Positions 1 to 8,934 of a DNA stretch of 53,245 nt are shown here, one piece after another. The position numbers and the translations under genes were made by a program. Under the pieces are notes generated by a model. The model worked only from the letters and a program-made list of their open reading frames with translations, was not told the origin of the DNA and ran no database searches. This DNA is from Chloroflexota bacterium (lineage in GTDB: Bacteria > Chloroflexota > Chloroflexia > Thermomicrobiales > JADLAZ01), in assembly GCA_020849725.1 (NCBI GenBank), contig JADLAZ010000209.1, forward strand, positions 1 to 53,245, in the 5' to 3' direction. Positions within the stretch are counted from its first letter, which is position 1. Each line of letters opens with the position of its first letter.

Positions 1-126
1 CATGACGAGTTGCCTGTGCGCAGCTACCCCACGGCCGCCGCGTTGCAGGCGGCGGTCGATCACGCCTTGGACCAGCATGTGATTGCACCCATTCATAGTA
101 CGCAAAACTTACCCGAAGCTGCTTAG
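1..126 (+). CDS. possible C-terminal tail of a gene starting upstream (partial)
   Basis: Frame 1 is open from the first base to a TAG at 124-126, giving 41 residues that end in NLPEAA. The other two plus frames stop early. The residues look protein-like (SYPTAAALQAAVDHALDQH), but 41 residues are too few to name a family. It lies about 125 bp upstream of the PEP-utilising enzyme on the same strand and could belong to the same transcription unit. Confidence 0.35.
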   Translation, partial: HDELPVRSYPTAAALQAAVDHALDQHVIAPIHSTQNLPEAA

Positions 127-250
127 CACGATGCTGGGCACGCCGGTGGGAAGAATGTCGATCGTGCCCACGGGTGGGGCGGCTGCAGGAGCTGCCGGGT
201 CGCCCCCACAGCGGCCTCCTCGCCTGAGGGACCGGCCGAGGAGGAGATCC

Positions 251-1963
251 ATGTCGCTGGAGGCGGACCAGACGCGATCGGATGTCAACGCGCTGCCGGA
301 CCGACCGGATTTCCCGGTGGTCTGGGAGCAGCCGGCCCACGCCGATCTCTTGTGGGCTTTCGATGCGGACCATTTCCCCCGGCCGATTGCACCGATGGAG
401 GGCGACTTTGCCCGTCTGGCAGTCAGCAATGGTCAGACGGTCGCCTTCCGCGAGTACTACGGCTCGATTGATGTGCATATGCGGCGCATCAACACCTACT
501 TCTACCGCGCCCAGGAGAGCGTGGCCACCTCGGACGCGGAGCAGCCGGCAATGGCTGCCGCGGCGGCCGTGCGTTTCGAGGCGGCGAAGCACGAGGTTGG
601 GACGCGCTGGCAGCGTGACTGGCTGCCGGAGGTTCGTCGCACGCTGGCGCACTGGGAGGCGTTCGACCTGCGCGGCGCATCGCTGCCGGCGCTGCTGGCG
701 CACCTGGACGACCTGGAGGTGCGCTTTCGGCGGCTGTGGGAGATCCACTTCCTGGCCGTCTTTCCGGGTCAGGCAGCGGTCACCCAGTACATCGACTACT
801 ACCGTGAGCTATTCGATGATGCCGACGAGCTGGCGGCGCTGCGCCTGCTGGACGGCTTCGACAACGCGACGCTGGCGGCTGACCGAGCGCTGTGGCGCGT
901 GAGTCAGGTCGCCCGGGCCGCGCCGGTGGTGCGCGAGGCGCTGCTGACCACCGCGGCTGCCGCCGTACTGCCGGCGCTGGCGGAGTGCGAGGGTGGCCAG
1001 GACGTCGTCGCGGCACTGCGACGCTATCTCGACGACTACGGCTGGCGGCACATGCATGGCCTGCTGCCGCCCGACGGGGGCTGGGATGAGCATCCGGAGC
1101 GCGCCGTCGCCGCCGTGCAGGACCTCCTGCGCGTGCCGGAGCGCGACCCGGCGGGTGTGCTGGCGGAGCAGGCCGCCCGGCGCGAACGCCTCGTGACGGA
1201 CGCGCTGGCGCAGCTGGCGAGCTACCCGCAGATCGCGCGCGACGAGTTCGAGCGCCTGCTCCGAGCGGCCCAGGCGGGCATGGTCCTCAAGGAGGACCAC
1301 AACTTCTGGATCGACCAGCAGAGCCAGCGCTGGGTCCGCCAGGTGCTGCTCGAGTTCGGTCGCCGCTTGGCCGACGCGGGCGTCATCACCGCGCCGGGTG
1401 ACGTTTTCCTTCTCACGCTTGACGACCTGCGTCGCGTTAGCCAGGGCGGCATGGTCGATGACCAGCGCGCAGTGGTCGCGGCGCGCAAGGCGGAGATGGA
1501 GCATTTCGGGCGGATCGAGCCACCGACCGCGCTGGGCACCCGGCCGCGTGGCGCTCCGACTGAGACCACCGCCGCGCGCGCCCGTGCCCGCGCGTTCGGC
1601 GGGCCGCCGTCCGCGTCCAGCGACCCGCGCGTGCTGGCCGGCCATGCCGGCGCGCCGGGTCTGGTCCGCGGCCCGGCGCGGGTCTTGCACTCGCTGGCGG
1701 AGTCGGAGCGGCTGCGGCCCGGCGATGTGCTGGTCGCGCCGACGACGATGCCGACGTGGAGTCCGCTGTTCGCCATCGCCGCCGCCGTCGTCACCGATGC
1801 CGGCGGCATCCTCAGCCACTGCGCCATCGTCGCCCGCGAGTATGGCATCCCGGCCGTCGTCGGCGCCGACCGGGCGACCACCGCCATCCGCGACGGCCAA
1901 CTGGTCGAGGTCGATGGCAGCGGCGGCCAGGTCCGCCTTCTGGACGATGCCAACGACGAGTGA
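251..1963 (+). CDS. PEP-utilising enzyme with mobile phospho-histidine domain, no ATP-grasp domain
   Basis: The 570-residue protein ends in a PEP-utiliser mobile domain (about 480-560). Its motif GGILSHCAIVAREYGIPAVVG carries the phosphorylatable histidine, H523 in this numbering. The helical N-terminal ~450 residues resemble the substrate-binding middle domain of rifampicin phosphotransferases (YGWRHMHG followed by a W-x-E-HPE stretch). The N-terminal ATP-grasp domain of PEP synthases and rifampicin phosphotransferases (~850 residues) is absent, so a separate ATP-binding partner would be needed for PEP-synthase-type chemistry; none is visible here. The start is set by a strong GAGGAGA Shine-Dalgarno just before ATG 251; the frame is open further upstream without a better site. 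A ThDP enzyme follows on the same strand after a hairpin. Substrate unknown; family assignment solid. Confidence 0.8.
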   Translation: MSLEADQTRSDVNALPDRPDFPVVWEQPAHADLLWAFDADHFPRPIAPMEGDFARLAVSNGQTVAFREYYGSIDVHMRRINTYFYRAQESVATSDAEQPAMAAAAAVRFEAAKHEVGTRWQRDWLPEVRRTLAHWEAFDLRGASLPALLAHLDDLEVRFRRLWEIHFLAVFPGQAAVTQYIDYYRELFDDADELAALRLLDGFDNATLAADRALWRVSQVARAAPVVREALLTTAAAAVLPALAECEGGQDVVAALRRYLDDYGWRHMHGLLPPDGGWDEHPERAVAAVQDLLRVPERDPAGVLAEQAARRERLVTDALAQLASYPQIARDEFERLLRAAQAGMVLKEDHNFWIDQQSQRWVRQVLLEFGRRLADAGVITAPGDVFLLTLDDLRRVSQGGMVDDQRAVVAARKAEMEHFGRIEPPTALGTRPRGAPTETTAARARARAFGGPPSASSDPRVLAGHAGAPGLVRGPARVLHSLAESERLRPGDVLVAPTTMPTWSPLFAIAAAVVTDAGGILSHCAIVAREYGIPAVVGADRATTAIRDGQLVEVDGSGGQVRLLDDANDE

Positions 1964-1981
1964 CGGCGGCACATCAGCCAC

Positions 1982-2003
1982 CCGGCATGCGCCTGCATGC
2001 CGG
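1982..2003. terminator. GC-rich hairpin after the PEP-utilising gene
   Basis: A perfect 9-bp inverted repeat, CCGGCATGC-GCCT-GCATGCCGG, lies 18 bp past the stop codon. No U tract follows, so it is a hairpin-type terminator candidate or an mRNA 3' stabiliser rather than a textbook intrinsic terminator. The remaining sequence to 2199 has no gene; a weak promoter-like pair (TTGTTC at 2062, CATACT at 2085, 17 bp apart) is the only other signal. Confidence 0.5.
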
Positions 2004-2199
2004 CATCCAATCGAGGCTGCTCTGGATGCGCTTGCCAGGATCGATCGGTCCTGGGCGGCTCTTGTTCAGTCAAGCGGCGGCTGCCATACTGACCTGGCTG
2101 CCGGCGTTATCGTGCTACCTCGTGGGGGCTGGCAGGCATCGACCTGCGACCGGCAACGCCGGCCGACGCCAACCGGGACGACGCGAAAGGATGCCGCCG

Positions 2200-3837
2200 A
2201 TGAAAGTCGCCGCTGCAGTTGCCGAGATCCTCAAGCGCGAGGGGGTCGAGTTCCTCATCGCCTACCCGATCAACCCGCTCATCGACATCGCCGCCGAGGC
2301 TGACATCCGCACCATTATCGTTCGCCAGGAGCGCACCGGCTTGCACATGGCCGACGCCGTCAGCCGCGTCACCAGTGGCCAGAGGCTCGGCGTCTTCACG
2401 ATGCAGCACGGGCCGGGCACTGAGAACGCCTTTGGCGGTGTCGCCCAGGCCTACGGCGACTCGGTGCCGATCGTCGTCATCCCGGCGGGCTACCCGCGAT
2501 CGGTCATCAACCTGCCCGGCAACTTCAGCGCGCTGCTTAACTTTCAGCATGTCGCCAAGTCGGTCGAGCAAGTCCAGCAGCCGAAGCAGATCGTCGGCGC
2601 GATGCGGCGGGCTTTCACCCAGGTCAAGAATGGCCGCCCACGGCCGGTCGTCGTTGAGGTGCCGTATGACGTCTTCAACGAGGACATCGGCGACACGATC
2701 GACTACCGGCCGGCGCCGCGCGCCCGCACCGCGCCCGACCCGGCGGCCGTGGCCCGCGTGGCCGCGGCGCTGGTGGCGGCCGAGCGGCCAGTGATCTACG
2801 CCGGCCAGGGTGTCCACTATGCCCAGGCCTGGCCGCAACTGCGCGAGCTGGCCGAGTTGCTCGAAGCGCCGGTGACGACCAGCCTGCAGGGCAAGAGCGC
2901 CTTTCCGGAGAACCATCCGCTTTACCTCGGCAATGCTGGCCGGTCGACGACGCTGGCTGTCCACACCTTCCTGCGTGAGGCCGACGTCATCTTCGGCATC
3001 GGCTGCAGCTTTGCCGCCACCAACTACGGCCAGACGATGCCGGCCGGCAAGACGATTATCCATGCGACGCTCGACTCGGCCGACATCAATACTTACCTCG
3101 AGTCGGCGCACCAGCTCGTCGGTGACGCCGGGCTGACGCTGGCAGCGCTGATCGATGAGGTGCGCGACCGGCTCAAGGGGCAGCCGCGCGGGCGCGCCGC
3201 GGCACTGGCGCGGCGCATCGCCGGGATGAAGGAGCAGTGGCTGGCGCAGTGGCGGCCGAAGCTGACCAGCGACGCCGCGCCGCTGTCGCCCTACCGCGTT
3301 ATCTGGGACCTGCTGCACACCGTCGATGTCGCCAACACGATCATCACCCACGACGCCGGCAGTCCGCGCGACCAGTTGTCGCCGTTCTGGGAAAGCACGA
3401 CGCCGCTGAGCTACATCGGCTGGGGCAAGACGACGCAACTGGGCTACGGCCTGGGCCTGGCGATGGGCGCCAAGCTCGCTCGTACTGATCGGCTGTGCAT
3501 CAACGTTTGGGGCGACGCCGCCATCGGCTTCACCGGCATGGACTTCGAAACGGCGGTGCGCGAGCGCATCCCCATTCTGTCGATCCTGCTCAACAACTTC
3601 TCAATGGCGATCGAGTTGCCGGTGATGCAGACGGCGACGGCGAAATACCGCAGCACCGACATCAGCGGCGACTACGCCGCCATGGCGCGGGCCTTCGGCG
3701 GCTATGGCGAGCGCGTCACCGCACCGGGCGATGTCGTGCCGGCCATCCGGCGCGGCATCGAGCAGACGCGCAATGGCGTGCCGGCGCTGCTGGAGTTCAT
3801 TACCCAGAAGGAGATCGAGTTCTCCACGTTCAGCTAA
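2200..3837 (+). CDS. thiamine-diphosphate-dependent enzyme, acetolactate synthase-like
   Basis: The 545-residue protein has the three-domain ThDP architecture of acetolactate synthase and benzoylformate decarboxylase: an N-terminal pyrimidine-binding domain with the activating glutamate in RQERTG (E44), a central domain around 190-325 (VIYAGQGVHYAQAW), and a C-terminal pyrophosphate-binding domain. The usual GDG...NN metal/ThDP motif appears as GDAAIGFTGMDFE...LLNN, with alanine replacing the second glycine. Biosynthetic ALS would normally have a regulatory subunit nearby; none is seen, so it may be a catabolic decarboxylase, carboligase or oxidase. The start is placed at the second ATG because AAAGG is correctly spaced to it; ATG 2191 lies directly on that site. 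Specific substrate not predictable. Confidence 0.82.
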   Translation: MKVAAAVAEILKREGVEFLIAYPINPLIDIAAEADIRTIIVRQERTGLHMADAVSRVTSGQRLGVFTMQHGPGTENAFGGVAQAYGDSVPIVVIPAGYPRSVINLPGNFSALLNFQHVAKSVEQVQQPKQIVGAMRRAFTQVKNGRPRPVVVEVPYDVFNEDIGDTIDYRPAPRARTAPDPAAVARVAAALVAAERPVIYAGQGVHYAQAWPQLRELAELLEAPVTTSLQGKSAFPENHPLYLGNAGRSTTLAVHTFLREADVIFGIGCSFAATNYGQTMPAGKTIIHATLDSADINTYLESAHQLVGDAGLTLAALIDEVRDRLKGQPRGRAAALARRIAGMKEQWLAQWRPKLTSDAAPLSPYRVIWDLLHTVDVANTIITHDAGSPRDQLSPFWESTTPLSYIGWGKTTQLGYGLGLAMGAKLARTDRLCINVWGDAAIGFTGMDFETAVRERIPILSILLNNFSMAIELPVMQTATAKYRSTDISGDYAAMARAFGGYGERVTAPGDVVPAIRRGIEQTRNGVPALLEFITQKEIEFSTFS

Positions 3838-3975
3838 CGCGCTCACCCGGCGTCACCAGTTGCCGGCGTGGTGGTTCGCTGCCGGCGAGCTGCCACGTCG
3901 GACCGTACAATGCTGACCGACGCTGGCAGCGCCGGCGCCCCCGCGCTGCCGTTGGGGATTGAAACAGGAGCAGAC

Positions 3976-5778
3976 ATGAGCGCGACGCTGCCGAAGCGGG
4001 TCGACGTGCCCGTCGCCGATACCTGGGACTTGTCGCTGATCTACCCGACCGACGCGGCCTGGGAGGCCGATTTTCGGCGGGTAGAGGGGATGGTGCCGGC
4101 GCTGGCGGCGCTGCAGGGTCACGTTGGCGAGTCGGCCGTGGCGCTGCATGACACGCTGCGCCAGCGCGACGCGCTGCACACGCTCCTGGACCAACTCATG
4201 GTCTACGCGCACATGCGCCGCGATGAGGACACCGCCAACAGCACCTATCAGGCGCTCAACGATCGGGCCGGCTCGCTGGCCACTCGCGTATCGGCGGCCG
4301 GAGCGTTCCTGGAGCCGGAGATTCTGGCTATCCCCGACGAGCGCCTCGCGGCCTACCTGGCCGAAGATGCTGACCTGCGCCTCTATGGCCATCACCTCGA
4401 GGAGTTGCGGCGGCAGCGTGCCCACGTGCGCTCGGTCGAAGTCGAGGAGGTGCTGGCGCAAGCCAGCGAGGTCGGCCGGGCGGGCGGCACGGTCTTCGGC
4501 ATGCTCAACAACGCCGACCTGGTCTTCCCGACAGTCCTCGGCGAGGACGGCCAGGAGGTCGAGCTGACTAAGGGCCGCTACATCGTGCTGTTGGAAAGCC
4601 AGGATCGGCGCGTGCGCGAAGATGCCTTCCGAGCGATGTACGCGACTTATGGCAAGGTCATCAACACTATCGGTGCGACGCTCGCTAGCAGCGTCAAGAA
4701 GGACCTCTTTTACGCGCGCGCCCGCCGCTACGATACCTGCCTGGCGGCGGCGATGGAGCCGGACAACATCCCCCAGGCGGTCTATCACCAACTCATCGAA
4801 GCGGTCCACCGCAACTTGCCGCACCTGCATCGCTATTTGCGCCTGCGCCGGCGGCTGCTGGGGCTGGATGAGTTGCACCTGTGGGACCTGTACGTGCCGA
4901 TGGTGCCCGAGGCCCAACGCCAGGTCCCATTTGAAGAGGCCGTCCAGATCGTGACCGAGGCGCTGCAACCGCTGGGCGACGACTACATCAGGGTCATGGT
5001 CGAGGGGCTGCGGTCGCGCTGGGTCGACGTCTATGAGAACCAGGGCAAGCGCAGCGGCGCCTACAGCAGCGGCGCCTACAGCACACCGCCTTACATTCTG
5101 ATGAACTACCAGAACATGCTGGAGAGCGTGTTCACGCTGGCGCACGAGCTGGGCCACTCGCTACACTCGCACTATTCCAAGGCCACGCAGCCGTATGTGT
5201 ACGGCTACTACACGATCTTTGTGGCCGAAGTCGCCTCGACGCTCAACGAGGCGCTGCTGACGCATCACCTGCTGGCGACGACCGACGATCGGCGCTTCCG
5301 CATGAGCATTATCAACCGCTTCCTGGAGCAGTTCCGAACGACGCTCTACCGGCAGACGATGTTCGCCGAGTTTGAGCTGCTGACGCACCAGCGGGCCGAG
5401 GCGGGACAAGCGTTGACGCCGGAGTGGCTCAGCGCCGAGTACAAGGCGCTCAATGAGCGCTACTACGCCGCCGAGGTTGTCATCGACGACCCGATCCGGC
5501 TGGAGTGGTCGCGCATCCCGCACTTTTACAGCGCCTTCTACGTCTACAAGTACGCGACCGGCTTGTCGGCGGCGGTGGCGCTGGCCGAGCAAATCCTGCG
5601 CGAGGGCGCGCCGGCGGTGGAGCGCTACCTGGCCTTCCTGCGCGGCGGCTCATCGGCCTACTCGATCGATCTGCTCAAGGGCGCGGGCATCGATATGACC
5701 ACGTCGGCTCCAGTCGATGAGGCGCTGGCAACCTTTGGCCGCTATGTCGCGGAGTTAGAGGAGTTGGCCGGCGCGTGA
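3976..5778 (+). CDS. pepF: oligoendopeptidase F (M3 family zinc metallopeptidase)
   Basis: The 600-residue protein matches the PepF/M3B length and layout. The zinc-binding site HELGH is at residues 390-394, within a stretch (TLAHELGHSLHSHYS) typical of oligoendopeptidase F, followed by VAEVASTLNEALL, which supplies the third metal ligand. No signal peptide is present, so it should act in the cytoplasm on short peptides. ATG 3976 is chosen because ACAGGAG lies just upstream and the protein then starts like other PepF proteins; the frame extends 36 codons upstream without support. A TACAAT element at 3906-3911 could be a -10 box, but no good -35 accompanies it. Confidence 0.93.
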   Translation: MSATLPKRVDVPVADTWDLSLIYPTDAAWEADFRRVEGMVPALAALQGHVGESAVALHDTLRQRDALHTLLDQLMVYAHMRRDEDTANSTYQALNDRAGSLATRVSAAGAFLEPEILAIPDERLAAYLAEDADLRLYGHHLEELRRQRAHVRSVEVEEVLAQASEVGRAGGTVFGMLNNADLVFPTVLGEDGQEVELTKGRYIVLLESQDRRVREDAFRAMYATYGKVINTIGATLASSVKKDLFYARARRYDTCLAAAMEPDNIPQAVYHQLIEAVHRNLPHLHRYLRLRRRLLGLDELHLWDLYVPMVPEAQRQVPFEEAVQIVTEALQPLGDDYIRVMVEGLRSRWVDVYENQGKRSGAYSSGAYSTPPYILMNYQNMLESVFTLAHELGHSLHSHYSKATQPYVYGYYTIFVAEVASTLNEALLTHHLLATTDDRRFRMSIINRFLEQFRTTLYRQTMFAEFELLTHQRAEAGQALTPEWLSAEYKALNERYYAAEVVIDDPIRLEWSRIPHFYSAFYVYKYATGLSAAVALAEQILREGAPAVERYLAFLRGGSSAYSIDLLKGAGIDMTTSAPVDEALATFGRYVAELEELAGA

Positions 5779-5794
5779 CGGCCGGAGGGCAAGT

Positions 5795-6304
5795 GTGGAC
5801 GAGCGTCTGCCGGCATTGCCGGCGTCGGTGCGACTGGTGGACCTGCGCGACCGGCCGGCGGATGTGCCGGTGCTGGCGGGCTGGCTGAAGGCGGAGTTTT
5901 CGCCGAAGCGCACCCACGTGACGGTCCAGTCGATCGAGGCGCGGCTCCGCACCGAACCGGTGGCTGGCGCGGCACTGCCGCGCACCTGGGTGGCGGTGGC
6001 TGGTGACGAGCCAGTCGGCTGCGCCCGCTTCGTGGCCGCCGACCATGCCGATCGGCCTGAGCTGACACCGTGGCTGGCGTCGGTCTACATCACGGAGACC
6101 TGGCGACGGCAGGGGATCGCGACGGCGCTGGTCGCGACGGTGCAGGCACACAGCCTGGCGGCCGGTTATCCAGCGCTCTACCTCTACACGATGGACCAGG
6201 CGCGCCTATATGCCCGCCTCGGCTTCGTCGCGATCGGAACCGTCCTGCACGCCGACGACGGCCGGCTGTCCGATCTGATGGTCTGGAACGGCGATCCGCG
6301 ATGA
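5795..6304 (+). CDS. GNAT family N-acetyltransferase
   Basis: This 169-residue protein has GNAT hallmarks: a central strand with the acetyl-CoA pyrophosphate loop in VYITETWRRQGIATALV (the R/Q-x-x-G-x-A motif) and the late ALYLYTMDQARLYARLGF segment typical of motif B. It starts at a GTG preceded by GGAGGGC, 16 bp after the oligoendopeptidase stop, so the two are probably cotranscribed. Substrate unknown; family call secure. Confidence 0.85.
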   Translation: MDERLPALPASVRLVDLRDRPADVPVLAGWLKAEFSPKRTHVTVQSIEARLRTEPVAGAALPRTWVAVAGDEPVGCARFVAADHADRPELTPWLASVYITETWRRQGIATALVATVQAHSLAAGYPALYLYTMDQARLYARLGFVAIGTVLHADDGRLSDLMVWNGDPR

Positions 6305-6405
6305 GGCGGGCAGGACACATGCGCCGGACGTTTCCCGCTGCTTGAATCATGTAGTATCCTCAGCCGGCTGTGTGGTCGAGACGATGGATTGAGGAGGAGA
6401 CTAGC

Positions 6406-7338
6406 ATGATGACCCGCACCGAGCGCGTCCGCGCCACGCTGGACGGCGCGGAAACCGACCGGCCGCCGTTCTGCTTCTGGCATCATTTCCGGCCACATGG
6501 CTCCGGCCGGGCGATGGCCGAGGCGACGATTGGCTTTTTCGATGAGGAGTTCGATCTCGATATCGCCAAGATCATGCCCGACTTGCCCTATCCGTTTCCA
6601 AAAGGCGGCGTGCGCACGGCAGACGACTGGCATCTCCTGATGCCGGTGGCGCCGGATGAGGGCATCTTCCGACAGCGCCTGCTGGCGATCGAGCATCTGC
6701 GCAACTGGTTGGGCGAGGAGACGCCGATTATCTACACGGTGTTCAGCCCGCTGACCGAGGCGATCTACGCCGCCGGCAGTCGAGAGGCGCTCAAGCGCTA
6801 CGCTGCGGACGAGCCGGCGCTGGTCCACCAGGCGTTGAGTGTGGTGGCGACGAACCTGGCCGAGTTCTCCGCCGCCGCCATCAGCGCGGGCGCCGACGGC
6901 GTGTTCCTGGCTTGCCAGGGCGCCAGCGCCGACGAGTTCAGTCCGGCCGAATATGGTGAGCTGGGCCGGCCCTACGACCTGCAAGTGCTGCGTGGCGCCG
7001 ACGAGGGCTGGCTCAATATCCTGCACGTCCACGGTGACGCTAACCTGATGATGGACCTGTTCCTGCCCTATCCCGTGCCGGTTATCAACTGGAGCGATCG
7101 CCTGGCCGGCCCGAGCCTGGCCGACGTGCGCGCCCGCACCGACAAGACGATCATGGGTGGTCTGCACGAGCGTGGCCCGCTCACTAACGGCAGCGACGAG
7201 CAGATCGAGCAGGAGATGCGCGACGCCATCGCCATGGCTGGCGCCCAGCGCTTCATCCTCGCCAACGGCTGCTCGGTGCCGGATGACGTGTCGCACGATG
7301 TCCTGCGGCGGGCGCGGTCGGTCGTGGACCGGCTGTAG
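6406..7338 (+). CDS. uroporphyrinogen decarboxylase family protein (not HemE)
   Basis: The 310-residue protein has the UroD-type TIM-barrel pattern (ILHVHGDANLMMDL, VINWSDRLAGPSLADVR, IMGGLHERGPL, FILANGCSVPDDV). It lacks the N-terminal R-Q-A-G-R-Y substrate motif of haem-pathway HemE, having FWHHFRPHGSG there, so it belongs with UroD-like paralogues often linked to corrinoid or methyltransferase chemistry. The start at 6406 follows a strong GAGGAGGAGA. The gene is monocistronic and converges on isocitrate dehydrogenase across a hairpin. A TAGTAT element at 6352 may be the -10 box. Substrate unknown. Confidence 0.82.
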   Translation: MMTRTERVRATLDGAETDRPPFCFWHHFRPHGSGRAMAEATIGFFDEEFDLDIAKIMPDLPYPFPKGGVRTADDWHLLMPVAPDEGIFRQRLLAIEHLRNWLGEETPIIYTVFSPLTEAIYAAGSREALKRYAADEPALVHQALSVVATNLAEFSAAAISAGADGVFLACQGASADEFSPAEYGELGRPYDLQVLRGADEGWLNILHVHGDANLMMDLFLPYPVPVINWSDRLAGPSLADVRARTDKTIMGGLHERGPLTNGSDEQIEQEMRDAIAMAGAQRFILANGCSVPDDVSHDVLRRARSVVDRL

Positions 7339-7348
7339 CGCCCGCTGA

Positions 7349-7383
7349 CTGCCAGACGTGGCCGAACCAGCCGCGTCTGGCAG
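7349..7383. terminator. bidirectional hairpin between convergent genes
   Basis: An inverted repeat pairs CTGCCAGACGTGGC with GCCGCGTCTGGCAG, a 14-bp stem with one G-U wobble around a 7-nt loop. It sits between the convergent UroD-family and isocitrate dehydrogenase stops, where a two-way terminator is expected. There is no U tract on either strand. Confidence 0.65.
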
Positions 7384-7389
7384 CGCGTC

Positions 7390-8844
7390 CTACTGCCCCT
7401 GGCCGAGGGTATAGCCACGCTCGCCGTCGATGAAGAACAGCCCCTCGATCCTGGCCCAGTTGAAGCCGGCGCCTTCGAGGCGGGCGAGCAACTCGCGCAC
7501 CTCGGCGCGGCTAATCTCGCCTCGGGCTTCGTAGCGGCAGCAGTACTGATCGGTCAGCGTCATCTCGACGATCTCGGCCGGATACACTTTCTGGCCCCGG
7601 TTCGAGACCATGATCAGTGACAGCTTCGGGCCGGCGAGACTGGCGAGCGCCGGGCCGATCTCCGCGGGTGTCCGACGCGGCTCGTGGATGAACACGTCGA
7701 CGCCGTGCAGGCTCATCGTCGCGCTGCGCACATCCTTGATCGTCGGTTTGCCGATCGCGACCGATGAGCCGCTGTAACTGGCCGGCTTGAGGATGGTCGG
7801 CCGCCGACCCAGGCGGTCGATGACGGCCTGGGCGAACTCGCGCGTCCCCACCTCGGTGTAGTTGGTGTCGCCGCCCTCGCGGGCGGTGCGTGCCAGGTCG
7901 TAAGTGAGGATCTTATCCTCCAGCGTCGTCAGCCAGGCGTTCTCGACCGCCTCCGCCACCGCCGGCTGCCCGATGTGGACGAGCATCATGATCGCGCCGT
8001 TGAGCAGGCCGGAAGGGTTGGCCCGGTTCAGGCCGGCGTGGCGCGGCGCCGAGCCGTGGATGGCTTCGAACATGGCGTAGTCGAGGCCGATGTTGGCGCT
8101 GCCGGCCACGCCGACCGAGCCGGCGACCTGGGCGACCACGTCGGAGGCGACATCGCCGTAGAGGTTGGGCATGACGACGACATCGAAGACCTGGGGCGTG
8201 TCGGCCAGTTTAGCCATGCCGATATCGATGATCCAATGGTCCTGCTCGATATCCGAGTACTCCTGGCCCACCTCATCGAAGATCTTGTGGAACAGGCCAT
8301 CGGTCATTTTGAGGATGTTGTCTTTCGTCATGCAGGTCACGCGCTTGCGTCCGGTCGCCCGCGCGTACTCGAAGGCGAAGCGCACGATCTTCTCGCTGCC
8401 CGGCCGCGTGATCATCTTGAGTGCCAGCACCACCTCGGGGCTCGCCTGATACTCGATGCCGGCGTAGAGGTCCTCTTCGTTCTCGCGCACGATGACGACA
8501 TCCATCTCGCCGGCCTTGCAAGGGATGACCGGATGGTAGCTCTTGTTGGGGCGAAGATTGACGTACAGACCGAGCGTCTTGCGAATGGTGACGTTCAGGC
8601 TCTTGTAGCCACCACCTTGCGGCGTCGTAATCGGCGCCTTGAGCAGGTACTTGTTGCGGCGGATCGTGTCCCACGCATCGTCGGAGATACCGGTGGTATT
8701 GCCGGATAGAAAGATCTGCTCGCCGACCTCGATCTCTTCCGTCTCGATGCGTGCGCCGGCGGCCCGAATGATGGCCAGCGTGGCGTCCATGATCTCCGGG
8801 CCGATGCCGTCGCCCCGGGCAACGGTGATGCGCGTCGTGTCCAT
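7390..8844 (-). CDS. icd: isocitrate dehydrogenase, long Thermus-type
   Basis: The 484-residue protein is an isocitrate/isopropylmalate dehydrogenase family member: N-terminal VARGDGIGPEIMDATL, substrate-binding TIRKTLGLYVNLRP, and Mg/cofactor regions (VVMPNLYGDVASDVVAQ, AIHGSAPRHAG). It is longer than E. coli Icd (416) or LeuB (~350) because of a ~140-residue C-terminal extension, as in Thermus thermophilus IDH. It would convert isocitrate to 2-oxoglutarate in the TCA cycle. The ATG at 8844 is chosen because the family N-terminus begins there and a purine-rich site (GGAAACGGAGA) precedes it. It has its own promoter just upstream. Confidence 0.92.
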   Translation of the reverse strand: MDTTRITVARGDGIGPEIMDATLAIIRAAGARIETEEIEVGEQIFLSGNTTGISDDAWDTIRRNKYLLKAPITTPQGGGYKSLNVTIRKTLGLYVNLRPNKSYHPVIPCKAGEMDVVIVRENEEDLYAGIEYQASPEVVLALKMITRPGSEKIVRFAFEYARATGRKRVTCMTKDNILKMTDGLFHKIFDEVGQEYSDIEQDHWIIDIGMAKLADTPQVFDVVVMPNLYGDVASDVVAQVAGSVGVAGSANIGLDYAMFEAIHGSAPRHAGLNRANPSGLLNGAIMMLVHIGQPAVAEAVENAWLTTLEDKILTYDLARTAREGGDTNYTEVGTREFAQAVIDRLGRRPTILKPASYSGSSVAIGKPTIKDVRSATMSLHGVDVFIHEPRRTPAEIGPALASLAGPKLSLIMVSNRGQKVYPAEIVEMTLTDQYCCRYEARGEISRAEVRELLARLEGAGFNWARIEGLFFIDGERGYTLGQGQ

Positions 8845-8890
8845 CGCTCTGTCTCCGTTTCCTGCGCCGAGCCGGAGCGCCCGGCGCGCG

Positions 8891-8919
8891 ACTGTAGCAC
8901 CAGCCTGGCCCCGGTGCAA
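8891..8919 (-). promoter_or_regulatory. sigma-70-type promoter for isocitrate dehydrogenase
   Basis: On the minus strand TTGCAC (8919-8914) is followed 17 bp later by TACAGT (8896-8891). Transcription would begin near 8884, giving a ~40-nt leader to the ATG at 8844. The element lies in the only 90-bp gap between the MFS gene and isocitrate dehydrogenase. Confidence 0.6.
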
Positions 8920-8934
8920 GCCGGCCGGGGCCGC

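Noticed and set aside
1756..2199. Extension of the ThDP gene upstream to 1756
   Set aside because: The extra 148 codons overlap the PEP-utilising gene and the hairpin and have no family similarity.
2107..3438. 443-codon minus-strand ORF opposite the ThDP gene
   Set aside because: Arg/Asp/Val-rich shadow frame of a clear plus-strand enzyme; no domain similarity and no ribosome-binding site.
3853..5157. 434-codon minus-strand ORF opposite oligoendopeptidase F
   Set aside because: Antisense shadow in high-GC DNA; the HEXXH-containing plus frame explains the region.
6406..7338. Naming the UroD-family gene hemE
   Set aside because: The substrate-binding RQAGR motif and length of haem-pathway HemE are lacking.
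7590..7610. GGTTCGAGACC tRNA T-loop-like motif
   Set aside because: Lies inside isocitrate dehydrogenase and no acceptor or anticodon stems can be formed around it.
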